Of a stretch of DNA of 64,000 nt, positions 27,270 through 35,308 are shown piece after piece. The notes under the pieces were generated by a model, which was not told the origin of the DNA, did no database searches, and was given only the letters and a program-made list of their open reading frames with translations. Source of the stretch: Bradyrhizobium manausense (GTDB taxonomy: Bacteria > Pseudomonadota > Alphaproteobacteria > Rhizobiales > Xanthobacteraceae); the NCBI RefSeq assembly GCF_018131105.1, contig NZ_JAFCJI010000002.1, forward strand, positions 1,116,001-1,180,000, read 5' to 3'. Made by a program: the position numbers and the translations under genes. Position 1 is the stretch's first letter. Every line of letters begins with the position of its first letter.

Positions 27270-27572
27270 ATGAACGACCTGCACGCGTGGCTTTCCGAAC
27301 AGCACCACGGTTTGCGGACCTTCCAAAACTTTCAGCAGAAGCTCGAAACGCTCGGCCGGGACGATCCCGCCCAGCGCGGTCTATGCCGGCTGCTCAGCGA
27401 ACTCGTCGGCAGCTATGTCGAGGCGTTTGATGAGGCGCCGCTGCCGGTCGAGGTTGCCGACAGCACCTATCATCGCCTGCTGACGCTGGTCGCAAGCCTC
27501 GACCTCCGCGGCGATGCCGAGCGCCGCCTGATCGACATCAACCGGGTTGCGACGTGCGAGCTATGGCGGTGA
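27270..27572 (+). CDS. Small hypothetical protein, 100 residues
   Basis: ATG start with GAAGGAG 6 bases upstream, a good ribosome site, which supports it as a gene. The sequence is soluble and helix-rich, opening MNDLHAWLSEQHHGLRTFQN and ending RRLIDINRVATCELWR, with one cysteine near the middle (RGLCRLLSELV) and one near the end. I do not recognise a family. It ends 12 bases inside the convergent gene. No signal peptide or membrane segment, so probably cytoplasmic. Confidence 0.62.
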   Translation: MNDLHAWLSEQHHGLRTFQNFQQKLETLGRDDPAQRGLCRLLSELVGSYVEAFDEAPLPVEVADSTYHRLLTLVASLDLRGDAERRLIDINRVATCELWR

Positions 27573-28040
27573 CGGCGGCAACGCACCGCGCGTGTAGCTC
27601 GTGATCATCGTGTAGTCCTTGCGAGGGCCCGACACGACATGACGAATGACGAAGCCACCGTCGACGCGGAACGTGTAGGTCGACTGATAATGGTCGAGAT
27701 TGCAGACATGGCCGGCGCTTCCGCTCAAGGCGCCGTCGCCGGATGCGGACAGTAAGATTGCGTGGAAGAGCCGCGGCGGGGTCTCCTTGAAGAAGACGTC
27801 GAATCCGCAGTCGCCGTTGCGGAAGACGTACTCGCGCTCGGCCTCGAGCTCGGTGCCGTTCAGCAGCTTTAGCCGTCCCTGCTCGCGGTAACCGAGGCTC
27901 TCCGGGTCCAACGGCGTGAGGGTCGCGATGCCCTGCATGCTCCCCTGACCGTCGATCACCCGGTCGAACAACCAGGCGCCGGCCAGCCGCGCCATCACCT
28001 GCGATGCATCACGCCAAGCATCGATCAATGTTTCGCTCAT
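27561..28040 (-). CDS. Conserved hypothetical protein, DUF6314-like
   Basis: 159 residues from MSETLIDAWRDASQ; an upstream reading would add an arginine-rich stretch that looks non-coding. Middle motifs are WLFDRVIDGQGSMQGIATLT, REYVFRNGDCGFDVFFKETP, GHVCNLDHYQSTYTFRVDGG and KDYTMITSYTR, a beta-rich pattern like DUF6314 proteins (lipocalin-like barrel). The family call is from memory of that pattern and is moderate. No function is known. Its 3' end overlaps the convergent gene by 12 bases. Confidence 0.65.
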   Translation of the reverse strand: MSETLIDAWRDASQVMARLAGAWLFDRVIDGQGSMQGIATLTPLDPESLGYREQGRLKLLNGTELEAEREYVFRNGDCGFDVFFKETPPRLFHAILLSASGDGALSGSAGHVCNLDHYQSTYTFRVDGGFVIRHVVSGPRKDYTMITSYTRGALPPSPP

Positions 28041-28148
28041 GCTCTCTGGACCCAAGCGCCCCGTCGATCGGCGGCTTCGCGGCGTTCGACTTCGCCGCGG
28101 CAATACCTATATCCTGAGCTGAGCGCGTGTCGATGCAGTGAGTATGTG

Positions 28149-28382
28149 ATGGCCAGGAGACCTACGACCGCTACGGACGCCGACGACCTGCCGCGCTATT
28201 TCGTCTGGGTGCGCGGCCTCGACGGGCCCGAACCTCAGAAATGGATCGACATGGATTTCGGCGTCGGCGACTGGAAGCGACCGCTGGTGCTGGCCTGGCG
28301 GGAGCTGCTGGCCGACGAGCGGCGCCTGTCGCTGTCGATGCTGGCGCGGCGCTATCCGCCGCCGAAGGCGGAGCCGCTCTAA
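28149..28382 (+). CDS. Small hypothetical protein, 77 residues
   Basis: MARRPTTATDADDLPRYFVW opens a 77-residue soluble protein ending LSLSMLARRYPPPKAEPL. A GTG one codon earlier is an alternative start. The middle WIDMDFGVGDWKRPLVLAWR is tryptophan-rich. No known domain is recognised. It is divergent from the DUF6314-like gene and convergent, 8 bases apart, with the AraC regulator gene. Codon use matches the neighbours, which supports it as real. Confidence 0.55.
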   Translation: MARRPTTATDADDLPRYFVWVRGLDGPEPQKWIDMDFGVGDWKRPLVLAWRELLADERRLSLSMLARRYPPPKAEPL

Positions 28383-28390
28383 GCGCACTC

Positions 28391-29350
28391 TCACTTGCCC
28401 CGCGCCGCGGTCGGGGTCAGGCCGAACCTGCGGCGAAAGCAGCGGTTGAAATATGAGAGGTCGTTGAAGCCGCAGGCGAACGCGATGTCGCTGATGCGGC
28501 CTTCGCGATGGGCGAGCAGGTCGGCCGCCTTGCGCAGGCGCAGCTCGGTCAGGCGCGTGGTGAAACTGGCGCCGGCCTCGAACAGGAGTTCATTGACATA
28601 GCGCTCGGACAGACCGGCCGCGGTAGCGAGCTTCTGCGCGGAAAAATCCGGCTCGTGGAAGCGTGCTTCGAGGATCGACAGCACGGCCTTGAGCCGCACC
28701 ACGCGCAGCCCCCGGCGGCGCGCCGCGGTGGCGACGTCGCTGCGGGCCCCGAGACCGATCGAAGCGAGATCGAGCAGATGGGACGCGATCGCCATGCCGG
28801 CCTCGTCGGCGGCCGCGGGGTGACGAAGCAGCAGATCGCTGTAGTCCATCACCAGCGACAATGCGCCGCCGGGCTCGAGCTCGCAGCCGACGAGCTCATC
28901 GACGTCGGCGACCATCGCGCGCAGTGAATCGACCGGCAGATGCACGTTGGTGAAACGCTTCTGGCTCGCGCCGTCGGCGGCGAAGAACGGCTCGTCGAGC
29001 TTGAGCAGCACGATCGATCCCGGCCGCAGAATGAATTCGCGGCCGCGATGGATCACCTGCGAGGAACGATCGCCGGTGTTGCGTACGAGACAGAAGCGAT
29101 CGTCGCCTGTCTCGATCACCTGGCGCTTTTCCCGCCGCACCGTGACGAAGCTGCCGTCGCAACGGCCGAGCATGGTGGTGCCGATATGGATCGAGTTCAT
29201 CGCGGCACGAAACGGCACGTCGGACGCCGGGTCGAGCTCGCCGGTGTTGGAAAAATGCTCGAACAGCTCCGCGAAGCGGATGAAGCGTTGCCGGTCGGAC
29301 AGATCCTGCGGCAACATCTCGGTCGAGAGCGACTTCCTGATGACAGACAT
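28391..29350 (-). CDS. AraC family transcriptional regulator
   Basis: 319 residues. An N-terminal cupin-like ligand domain of the AraC-binding-like type (about 40-190: GTTMLGRCDGSFVTVRREKR, GREFILRPGSIVLLKLDEPF) and a C-terminal double helix-turn-helix: FSAQKLATAAGLSERYVNEL then IAFACGFNDLSYFNRCFRRR, ending FGLTPTAARGK. The second block is the family signature. The closest-looking class is the AraC_binding_2 (NitR/FeaR-like) group. It is divergent from a gene-poor region with small exported genes beyond it; the target is unknown. Confidence 0.85.
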   Translation of the reverse strand: MSVIRKSLSTEMLPQDLSDRQRFIRFAELFEHFSNTGELDPASDVPFRAAMNSIHIGTTMLGRCDGSFVTVRREKRQVIETGDDRFCLVRNTGDRSSQVIHRGREFILRPGSIVLLKLDEPFFAADGASQKRFTNVHLPVDSLRAMVADVDELVGCELEPGGALSLVMDYSDLLLRHPAAADEAGMAIASHLLDLASIGLGARSDVATAARRRGLRVVRLKAVLSILEARFHEPDFSAQKLATAAGLSERYVNELLFEAGASFTTRLTELRLRKAADLLAHREGRISDIAFACGFNDLSYFNRCFRRRFGLTPTAARGK

Positions 29351-29655
29351 CGAGAACGACTTTTCGAGAATGGTTTTTCTAAGTTTCTTTAAAAAAAACG
29401 CTTAGGCGCTCGCAAAACGTCGCAGGCCGGACATGAACGCCCGCTGAAGTCAGGCGCGCGCAAGCTATCAGCACGCTGACGTGAATCAAGCTGCGCCGGT
29501 CAGTCCAAGCAGCAGGGCCTTCGGCGCCGGACAGTCCAAGACGGCGTGCACACCCCCATCCTATTCAATCACAGGATGCGACATCCCGCCACACGCGAAT
29601 CGCGTCCGGGCAATCGGGCGGCCCCGGCCTGACGCCCGCTGGAGGAGACATCGAC
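29351..29655. other. Gene-free stretch upstream of the AraC gene
   Basis: 305 bases with no credible gene. It has an AT-rich patch with eight consecutive A residues near 29391-29398, next to the AraC gene start, and the pair CTAAG/CTTAG flanking it (29379-29383 and 29401-29405). The rest is GC-rich spacer; CTGGAGGAGAC near 29640 is the ribosome site of the next gene. Confidence 0.45.
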
Positions 29656-29898
29656 ATGCGAACCTCTCTACCCCGCAGCCTCGTGCTCGGCGGCGCCATC
29701 GCGACCAGCCTCTGCATCGGCTACGCGCTCGGCGCGCAGCCGCACATGGACCAGGCGGTGGCGATCCTGCAAACGGCCCGCGCCGAGCTTGCCAAGGCCG
29801 AGCCCAACAAGGGCGGTCATCGCGAACGGGCGCTGGGATTGATCGACCAGGCGATCACCGAAGTGCGCGCCGGCATCACATTCGCAGCCACTCACTGA
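29656..29898 (+). CDS. Small exported or membrane-anchored hypothetical protein, 80 residues
   Basis: Opens MRTSLPRSLVLGGAIATSLC with a hydrophobic segment (residues 8-26) that is a signal peptide or membrane anchor, then a helical domain DQAVAILQTARAELAKAEPN and ERALGLIDQAITEVRAGITF. GGAGGAG lies 11 bases upstream of the ATG. The helix looks like the small periplasmic helical proteins often found in bradyrhizobia; I do not assign a family. The next small exported gene starts 26 bases later, so the two may form an operon. Confidence 0.68.
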   Translation: MRTSLPRSLVLGGAIATSLCIGYALGAQPHMDQAVAILQTARAELAKAEPNKGGHRERALGLIDQAITEVRAGITFAATH

Positions 29899-29924
29899 CA
29901 CGACAGCATCAGGGATCAAGACGC

Positions 29925-30176
29925 ATGATACGAATCGCTTTTGCCGCGGCGCTCGCGCTCGGCGCCATTGTGAGCTCCGCCCAGGCCATGCCGCTGGCGC
30001 CGTTCGGCGCACCGGCCAGTGACGTTGTCATCCCCGTCGCCGGCGGCTGCGGCACCGGCTGGCACCGCGGCCCCTATGGCGGCTGCCTGAGAAACTATGC
30101 CAACCCCGCCGCGCATGCCTGTCCGCGCGGCTATCATATCGGCCCCGGCGGCGCCTGCCGCGGCAACGGCAAGTAG
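29925..30176 (+). CDS. Small secreted Cys/Gly-rich protein, GCG_CRPN-like
   Basis: 83 residues from the ATG at 29925; the longer open frame upstream overlaps the previous gene in another phase. Signal peptide MIRIAFAAALALGAIVSSAQA. The mature part has GGCGTGWHRGPYGGCLRN, a pattern of the GCG_CRPN group of small rhizobial secreted proteins, then ACPRGYHIGPGGACRGNGK. Four cysteines (GGCG, GGCL, HACP, GACR) could form two disulfides in the periplasm or outside. Function is unknown. Followed by a clear terminator. Confidence 0.72.
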   Translation: MIRIAFAAALALGAIVSSAQAMPLAPFGAPASDVVIPVAGGCGTGWHRGPYGGCLRNYANPAAHACPRGYHIGPGGACRGNGK

Positions 30177-30219
30177 CGGCCGGCCGCACCGCGCAAGCGC
30201 GATCGCTTCGCAAACAGGA

Positions 30220-30248
30220 AAATGCCCGGCCTTGCCGGGCATTTCTTT
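30220..30248 (+). terminator. Intrinsic terminator after the GCG_CRPN-like gene
   Basis: AAATGCCCGG (30220-30229), 5-base loop, CCGGGCATTT (30235-30244), then CTTTT. A 10-base perfect stem. Confidence 0.85.
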
Positions 30249-30424
30249 TGCCGATTGTGGCGCAGATCATAGACGCTGGTGGGGACGGCATGATCCCTAT
30301 TGCTACCTCGGCGCGCTTATGGGCGAAATACATCTATTACTTCATATCGCAATCACTGATTGAATTTTTGGGATGCCGCCCGAGGGGACTTCAGGCATCC
30401 CCAACTGAATTTTCGGAGGAGTCC

Positions 30425-33184
30425 ATGACGCACCAGGACGCGGCGCTGCATGGCGGTGCTGCAAGGCCAGACCCGACGCACGACGAACTGGATGCCGCGA
30501 CGCCCGCGGCCGGCGCGCAGGAAGGACGCAAGCTGGTGCTGTTCGCCGACGGCACCGGCAACGCCTTCACGACCCAGGAATCCAGCGTCTGGCGTCTCTA
30601 CGAGGCGCTCGACCACACCCAGCCGGACCAGATCGCCTACTACATCAAGGGCGTCGGCACCGCCGGCTGGGCTCCGCTCGCGGCCCTCGACGGCGCCACC
30701 GGCATCGGCGTGCCGGCCAACGTCCGCAAGCTGTACCGCTTCCTCTGCTTGAACTGGCGCGAGGGCGACGAGATCTACATCTTCGGCTTCAGCCGCGGCG
30801 CCTTCACCGCGCGCACGCTGGCAGCCCTGATTGCGAGCCAGGGGCTGGTGCCCGCGGTGATCGGGGGCGAGCCGGTCTCGCATGAGGAGATGGCGCGCAA
30901 CGTCATGTCCGCGTGGCGGGAATATCGCCGCGAGACCGTGCCATGGAAGAAGAGCCTGCCGACGATCTGGATCGCACGCTTGATCCGCGACATCGTGCTC
31001 TATGTCTACCATCTGATCTGCCGACATCGCCCCTACACCGATGTCCGCGCAGCGATGAACGGCCGCAAGGACGTCAACATCGAATTCCTCGGGCTGTTCG
31101 ACACGGTCGAGGCCTTCGGCGTCCCGATCGAGGAGCTGCGTGTCGCGATCGACTGGGCGATCTGGCCGATCTCGTTCCGCAATCACCGGCCTTCACACAA
31201 GGTGAAGCACATCTGTCACGCGGTCGCGCTCGACGACGAGCGCACCACCTTCCATCCGCTGCGGATCGACCAGAGCCATCTGGCGGCCGACCAGACGGTC
31301 AAGGAAGTCTGGTTCGCCGGCGTCCATTCCGACATCGGGGGCGGCTATCCGGAATCCACGTTGTCCTTCGTACCGCTGGTCTGGATGACCGATCAACTCG
31401 GCGAAGATCTCCGATTCCAGGACGGTGAGATCGAGCATTTCAGGGAGTATCAATCGGCGATCGGCCCGATGCACGATTCGCGCAGCGGCGCGGCGATCCT
31501 CTATCGCTACGGACCACGCCCGGTCCTCGCGGGTGCGGTCAATGGCGGGCTGCCGGTCGTGCACTTCGCCGTCATCGAACGCATGCTGTTCGGCTGCGAC
31601 GACTACGCGCCGATCATGCTGCCGGCGGAATCGCTGGTGCTGATGCCTGATGGCACCAAGCTGAACCTCACCGACGACACCACGCGCGAAGCGATGAAAG
31701 AGGCCTATCTGGCGGTAGCCGATGGTGCGCGGCGCACGGCGGAGGCCGAAGCGTTTACGCTCATGAGCACGCCAAGCGCCGAGATGGCGAAGCTCACGCG
31801 CGACACTGTGTGGTGGCGGCGCGTCGCTTATTTCTCGCTCGTGTTCATGGTCGGCGTGATTGTGGTCTGGCCGTGGATTGCGCGCAGCCTGGTCGGCGTG
31901 TCGAAGGACCACGGCTTGCAAGGCACCCCCTTGCTCCACATCGTCGCCGCCATCGATTGGGTCGTCGGCGGGGTCCTGGGACCGCTCGCCAAGCTGGTCG
32001 GAAACATCCTGCCGTCCTATGCGGCGCCGTGGCTCAACATCACGCTGTATTACCCGACCATCACGGCGATCGTGCTGATCATCACCTATCTGGTGTGGCG
32101 CAGGAATACGGTGCTGCGTGACGCCATTCAGGAACGTGCGCGCCTCGCCTGGAGCCGGCCGCGACGAATGGCAAGCCAGAAACACGTCGACGAGCCTGGA
32201 ATGCTGCTCCGCTTCGCCCGATGGATGCGGCTGAATGCGGAGCCCGCGCGCTGGCTCTTCTCCAGACTCGTGCTGCCCTTCATCTTCCTGTTCGCCATCT
32301 ATTACGCTGCCCTGCTCATCGGATCGACAAGCATCTTCACGGCCCGCGTCGCGACTGGAAACGTCTGCACCGCTCCGACGATCAAGGCTTCAGCCCCGCC
32401 GGTGCCCGAAGTCGGAACACCGGTTCTCGACGAGCCGACCGACGCCCGCGGCCTGTTCGAAACGAAGGCGTTTTGCTGGTGGAGCGGCCTCGCGGTCGAG
32501 AAGGGCCGCAAATACCGCGTCTGGGTCCAGATCGAGGACCCCTGGTTCGACAGCACCATCATGAGCGGGACAGACGGCTTCACGACCTTTTCCCTGCCGC
32601 ATTATCTCGCGTTGCCGACCCTCCGGCAGTTCGGCGCTGACTGGTTCCAGCCCGTGGTGCGCATCGGCACGAAGGGCATGAGCGACATCCCGCTGAAGGC
32701 CATCAACGTCATGTCGGCGGAGGAGCTGCCGCGCCGCCTCAATCCAACGATTCCACCCGAAGACGATCCGCCGACCGACGATGTCGGCAACAGTCGAAGA
32801 TATCCGGTCCTGCTTGAGGACACGAAGGAATTCGCAGCGCTTCCCGCGAGCGATCCTTTCAAGACCGCGGTGAACGAGCTTGGGCATTTCAAGTCGATGC
32901 CGAGGGATCCCACGGCGCGCGCAATCTGGCAGAGCCAGAAACTGGAAGGACGGCTGGTCGCGGAATTCGTCGCGCCCGACGCCGGCGACCTATTCTTCTA
33001 CGTCAATGACGCGGTCCAGATTTACCCAACCCTGCTCCCGTCGCGGCTGCGCCCGGCGTGGCTGGACCCGCTCCAGGGGCCGTACGAGCAGTTCTACAAG
33101 AACAATGGCGGCACTGCGCGTATCATCGTCCAGCGGCTGCCAGGTCCGCCCATGCCGCCGGAGAAGCAGGCGGCGAAACCGTAG
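30425..33184 (+). CDS. DUF2235 (Tle1-like) alpha/beta hydrolase with membrane segments
   Basis: 919 residues from the ATG preceded by GGAGGAG; an open frame upstream lacks a start signal. The N-terminal part (about 35-400) is a DUF2235 hydrolase: LVLFADGTGNAF, nucleophile elbow IFGFSRGAFTAR (Ser123), FLGLFDTVEAFG, and VKEVWFAGVHSDIGGGYPES (Asp and His of the triad region). Three hydrophobic segments follow near 466-487, 538-560 and 614-635, then a C-terminal part of about 280 residues with no domain I recognise. DUF2235 includes Tle1 phospholipase effectors of type VI secretion, but no secretion genes are nearby, and the membrane segments point to an anchored housekeeping or surface lipid hydrolase. 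Confidence 0.8.
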   Translation: MTHQDAALHGGAARPDPTHDELDAATPAAGAQEGRKLVLFADGTGNAFTTQESSVWRLYEALDHTQPDQIAYYIKGVGTAGWAPLAALDGATGIGVPANVRKLYRFLCLNWREGDEIYIFGFSRGAFTARTLAALIASQGLVPAVIGGEPVSHEEMARNVMSAWREYRRETVPWKKSLPTIWIARLIRDIVLYVYHLICRHRPYTDVRAAMNGRKDVNIEFLGLFDTVEAFGVPIEELRVAIDWAIWPISFRNHRPSHKVKHICHAVALDDERTTFHPLRIDQSHLAADQTVKEVWFAGVHSDIGGGYPESTLSFVPLVWMTDQLGEDLRFQDGEIEHFREYQSAIGPMHDSRSGAAILYRYGPRPVLAGAVNGGLPVVHFAVIERMLFGCDDYAPIMLPAESLVLMPDGTKLNLTDDTTREAMKEAYLAVADGARRTAEAEAFTLMSTPSAEMAKLTRDTVWWRRVAYFSLVFMVGVIVVWPWIARSLVGVSKDHGLQGTPLLHIVAAIDWVVGGVLGPLAKLVGNILPSYAAPWLNITLYYPTITAIVLIITYLVWRRNTVLRDAIQERARLAWSRPRRMASQKHVDEPGMLLRFARWMRLNAEPARWLFSRLVLPFIFLFAIYYAALLIGSTSIFTARVATGNVCTAPTIKASAPPVPEVGTPVLDEPTDARGLFETKAFCWWSGLAVEKGRKYRVWVQIEDPWFDSTIMSGTDGFTTFSLPHYLALPTLRQFGADWFQPVVRIGTKGMSDIPLKAINVMSAEELPRRLNPTIPPEDDPPTDDVGNSRRYPVLLEDTKEFAALPASDPFKTAVNELGHFKSMPRDPTARAIWQSQKLEGRLVAEFVAPDAGDLFFYVNDAVQIYPTLLPSRLRPAWLDPLQGPYEQFYKNNGGTARIIVQRLPGPPMPPEKQAAKP

Positions 33185-33273
33185 GTACAGGCGGCGCCCC
33201 GCTGCCGTCTCGATGAGCGCCGAAGCGAGCTTCGGCCATGCCGCTCCGTTCGCGTGCGCGACGGCGTAAGCTG

Positions 33274-33957
33274 CTAGTCATCGTCGTCGGGGCCAAACAG
33301 CTGGATTTGCGGGCCGCGCGGGCGGCTGCCATAGTCGCGCGCGTCGGAATCCTCGCGGACGCTGCGCGCGACATCATCCCAATTGGTCTGATCGCGCGTC
33401 GCGCGTGCATCACGTTGGTCATAGCGATGGCGCTGGGCCCAGCGCTCGTGCCGGCTCGCCCGCCGGCGCTCGGATGCGGCGCGCTTCACATCAGAGCTGC
33501 TGGCCTTTGCATAGGCGTTGTCAGGAGAGGAGGCCGGTTCGGTCGAGGCCTGCTGCTCGGCAGGCTTTGTCGCTTGCGGAGACGGTGAAGGCGTTGGCTT
33601 TGGTGGTTCGACTGCGGCCGTAGTCTGCGCGGGTGGCGCCGGCGGTTCAGCATTGGCCTGGGTGGTCCCCACGCCAGCCTTGGCGACGGGTTTCGCTTCG
33701 CCCTGCGCTTGCGCAGGTGCCGCGATCATCGTGCTGAACGCCTGCGAGCCCGTGACGTACTGCACGCGCTCGGATGGCGCGTTGGTCGTGGCCGGCGCGT
33801 TGGCTTCCGCGCGCTGCGCCATCTTGCTGGTGTCGGGCCCCTGCTTGGGCGCGATCGGATTCATGATATTGCCGGCAACGATGCCGCCGCCGAGACCAAT
33901 GGCAATGGCGGCGATGATCGTTCCGGCACCGACGAAATAAGCTGTCGCTGCGCGCAT
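33274..33957 (-). CDS. Membrane-anchored hypothetical protein with Pro/Ala-rich linker
   Basis: 227 residues from MRAATAYFVGAGTIIAAIAI, chosen over a longer reading because AGGGAG lies just upstream. One N-terminal membrane segment (about 6-29), then low-complexity sequence rich in Ala, Pro, Thr and Gln (AEPPAPPAQTTAAVEPPKPT). A basic, arginine-rich stretch (SERRRASRHERWAQRHRYDQ) follows, with an acidic end, FGPDDDD. I do not recognise a domain. It lies 85 bases downstream of another single-anchor protein on the same strand, so they may be co-transcribed. A structural or envelope role is plausible but unproven. Confidence 0.6.
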   Translation of the reverse strand: MRAATAYFVGAGTIIAAIAIGLGGGIVAGNIMNPIAPKQGPDTSKMAQRAEANAPATTNAPSERVQYVTGSQAFSTMIAAPAQAQGEAKPVAKAGVGTTQANAEPPAPPAQTTAAVEPPKPTPSPSPQATKPAEQQASTEPASSPDNAYAKASSSDVKRAASERRRASRHERWAQRHRYDQRDARATRDQTNWDDVARSVREDSDARDYGSRPRGPQIQLFGPDDDD

Positions 33958-34042
33958 TGGTCCACTCCCTGTTCGGAGCGAGCAACGCCCGACGATTGCC
34001 GGATGTTCCTGATAGAAGAGGTTCCTGAGAGGGAACGCCGTA

Positions 34043-34804
34043 TCAGATCTGCTGCGCGACTTTCTCAAGCCCGATGACGCGGGCGAGCTTGCGCACTTCT
34101 TCCTTCTGATCGTCACGCAGCTGGAACAGCAGCGGCATCGCGGCCGACTTCAACTGCTGCACCTCGTCGCAATTCGGATCGATCTGCACGTTTGGTCCGT
34201 TCGGATTGGACAGCTTGTTCGCCGAGATCTTGCGAACGACATTGCGCAGCGCAGTCTCGACCGACGGCCAGTAATATTCCTGCGACGACGACAGCTTCAG
34301 GCGATCCCTGATGCCGGCGATCTGCACGTCGGAGAGCAGCGAATAGGTCTTTTGCGGCTGCGGCTTCGCGACGGCCTTCGGCTTGGCCGGGGCTTCGTGG
34401 AGCGAGCCGGTCGGCACCTCTGCGGTGACTGATGGTTCCAGCGAGGCAACCTTGACCTCGCCAGCTTTTGACTCAGCCGGCTTGGCTTCAGCCGTCTGGG
34501 GCATCGGGAAATCGGACGGGGTCGCCGCGGCAAAGGCCTGGCGCAGCGGCTCGGTCAAAACGGGGGCTTGGAACAGCCTGTCGGCCGGCACCTGAACCGG
34601 GGTGATCGCGGCGGAGGCGAGCGCCAGCGTCGGAACCAGCCGGTCGGCCTTGGCGGCGCGGTTGGCGGCAAGCGGCTTCGGCGGGGCCTCGGTGATCATC
34701 TCGGCACCGACGCTGGGCACGCTGTCACGGCCGAGAATTGCAGTGGTGGCGGCACCGAGGACGAGGAAACAGGTCAGCACGATGATGGTGATGGCTCTGG
34801 ACAA
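34043..34804 (-). CDS. Exported hypothetical protein with LTXXQ-like helical C-terminus
   Basis: 253 residues. An N-terminal anchor (MSRAITIIVLTCFLVLGAAT), a disordered Pro/Ala/Lys middle (about 60-150), and a helical C-terminal domain. This domain opens TYSLLSDVQIAGIRDRLKLS and SSSQEYYWPSVETALRNVVR, and closes SAAMPLLFQLRDDQKEEVRK. The QEYYWP...LR...P-L-L...QK-R pattern recalls Spy/CpxP-type LTXXQ proteins of bradyrhizobia. Probably periplasmic and anchored to the inner membrane. Operon partner of the gene at 33274. No enzyme motif is seen. Confidence 0.65.
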   Translation of the reverse strand: MSRAITIIVLTCFLVLGAATTAILGRDSVPSVGAEMITEAPPKPLAANRAAKADRLVPTLALASAAITPVQVPADRLFQAPVLTEPLRQAFAAATPSDFPMPQTAEAKPAESKAGEVKVASLEPSVTAEVPTGSLHEAPAKPKAVAKPQPQKTYSLLSDVQIAGIRDRLKLSSSQEYYWPSVETALRNVVRKISANKLSNPNGPNVQIDPNCDEVQQLKSAAMPLLFQLRDDQKEEVRKLARVIGLEKVAQQI

Positions 34805-34936
34805 ACGTCCCTCCGGGAGGCCGCTTCACGATGTTGTTAGAGATGCCCGGCAAAAAGGCACGAATTAAGGCTTGAGTGTGCCTTTAGGGCGACAATCACC
34901 TTGCCTGCCGCGACAAAGACAAAATAGCCAATGAAA

Positions 34937-35185
34937 TCAGGCGGCTAGCGTCAGATCATAGGCGTCCTGGATGTCGGCGACGATCTCCGAGGCCTCCCAG
35001 ACCGCGCGCGGCTCGACCGATTGCAGCGTCACCGTCCAATTGCCGCCCCGGCGGGTGCGCGCGACGCTGACGATGTCGAAGCGGACATTGCGGCACAGCG
35101 GGTGACGAGCCAGCGCGTGGGCGACGCGGACGCGAATTTCATCCAGCGTTGCGGCTGTCTTGCTGTTGAGAAAATCGAAATCCAT
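34937..35185 (-). CDS. Small hypothetical protein, 82 residues
   Basis: MDFDFLNSKTAATLDEIRVR opens a short soluble alpha/beta protein; the core FDIVSVARTRRGGNWTVTLQ then SVEPRAVWEASEIVADIQDA resembles a single ferredoxin-like unit. GAGAGGGACAGGCG upstream offers a ribosome site. No known function or family is recognised. It stands alone between two longer genes. Codon use fits the genome. Confidence 0.62.
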   Translation of the reverse strand: MDFDFLNSKTAATLDEIRVRVAHALARHPLCRNVRFDIVSVARTRRGGNWTVTLQSVEPRAVWEASEIVADIQDAYDLTLAA

Positions 35186-35308
35186 CGCCTGTCCCTCTCG
35201 TCCTGATTGGCGGCCGTGAGGGGATTCTTGGCGGGCGATGGTTAATCTGGCGTTAAGTGCCGGCTTGCGGAGCCATGCGGGATTAACCGTGCTGGGCGGC
35301 GCTGGACC

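Noticed and set aside
30425..33184. Type VI secretion effector (Tle1) island
   Set aside because: The DUF2235 domain invites it, but no VgrG, Hcp, PAAR or immunity-like gene is adjacent, and the protein has membrane segments.
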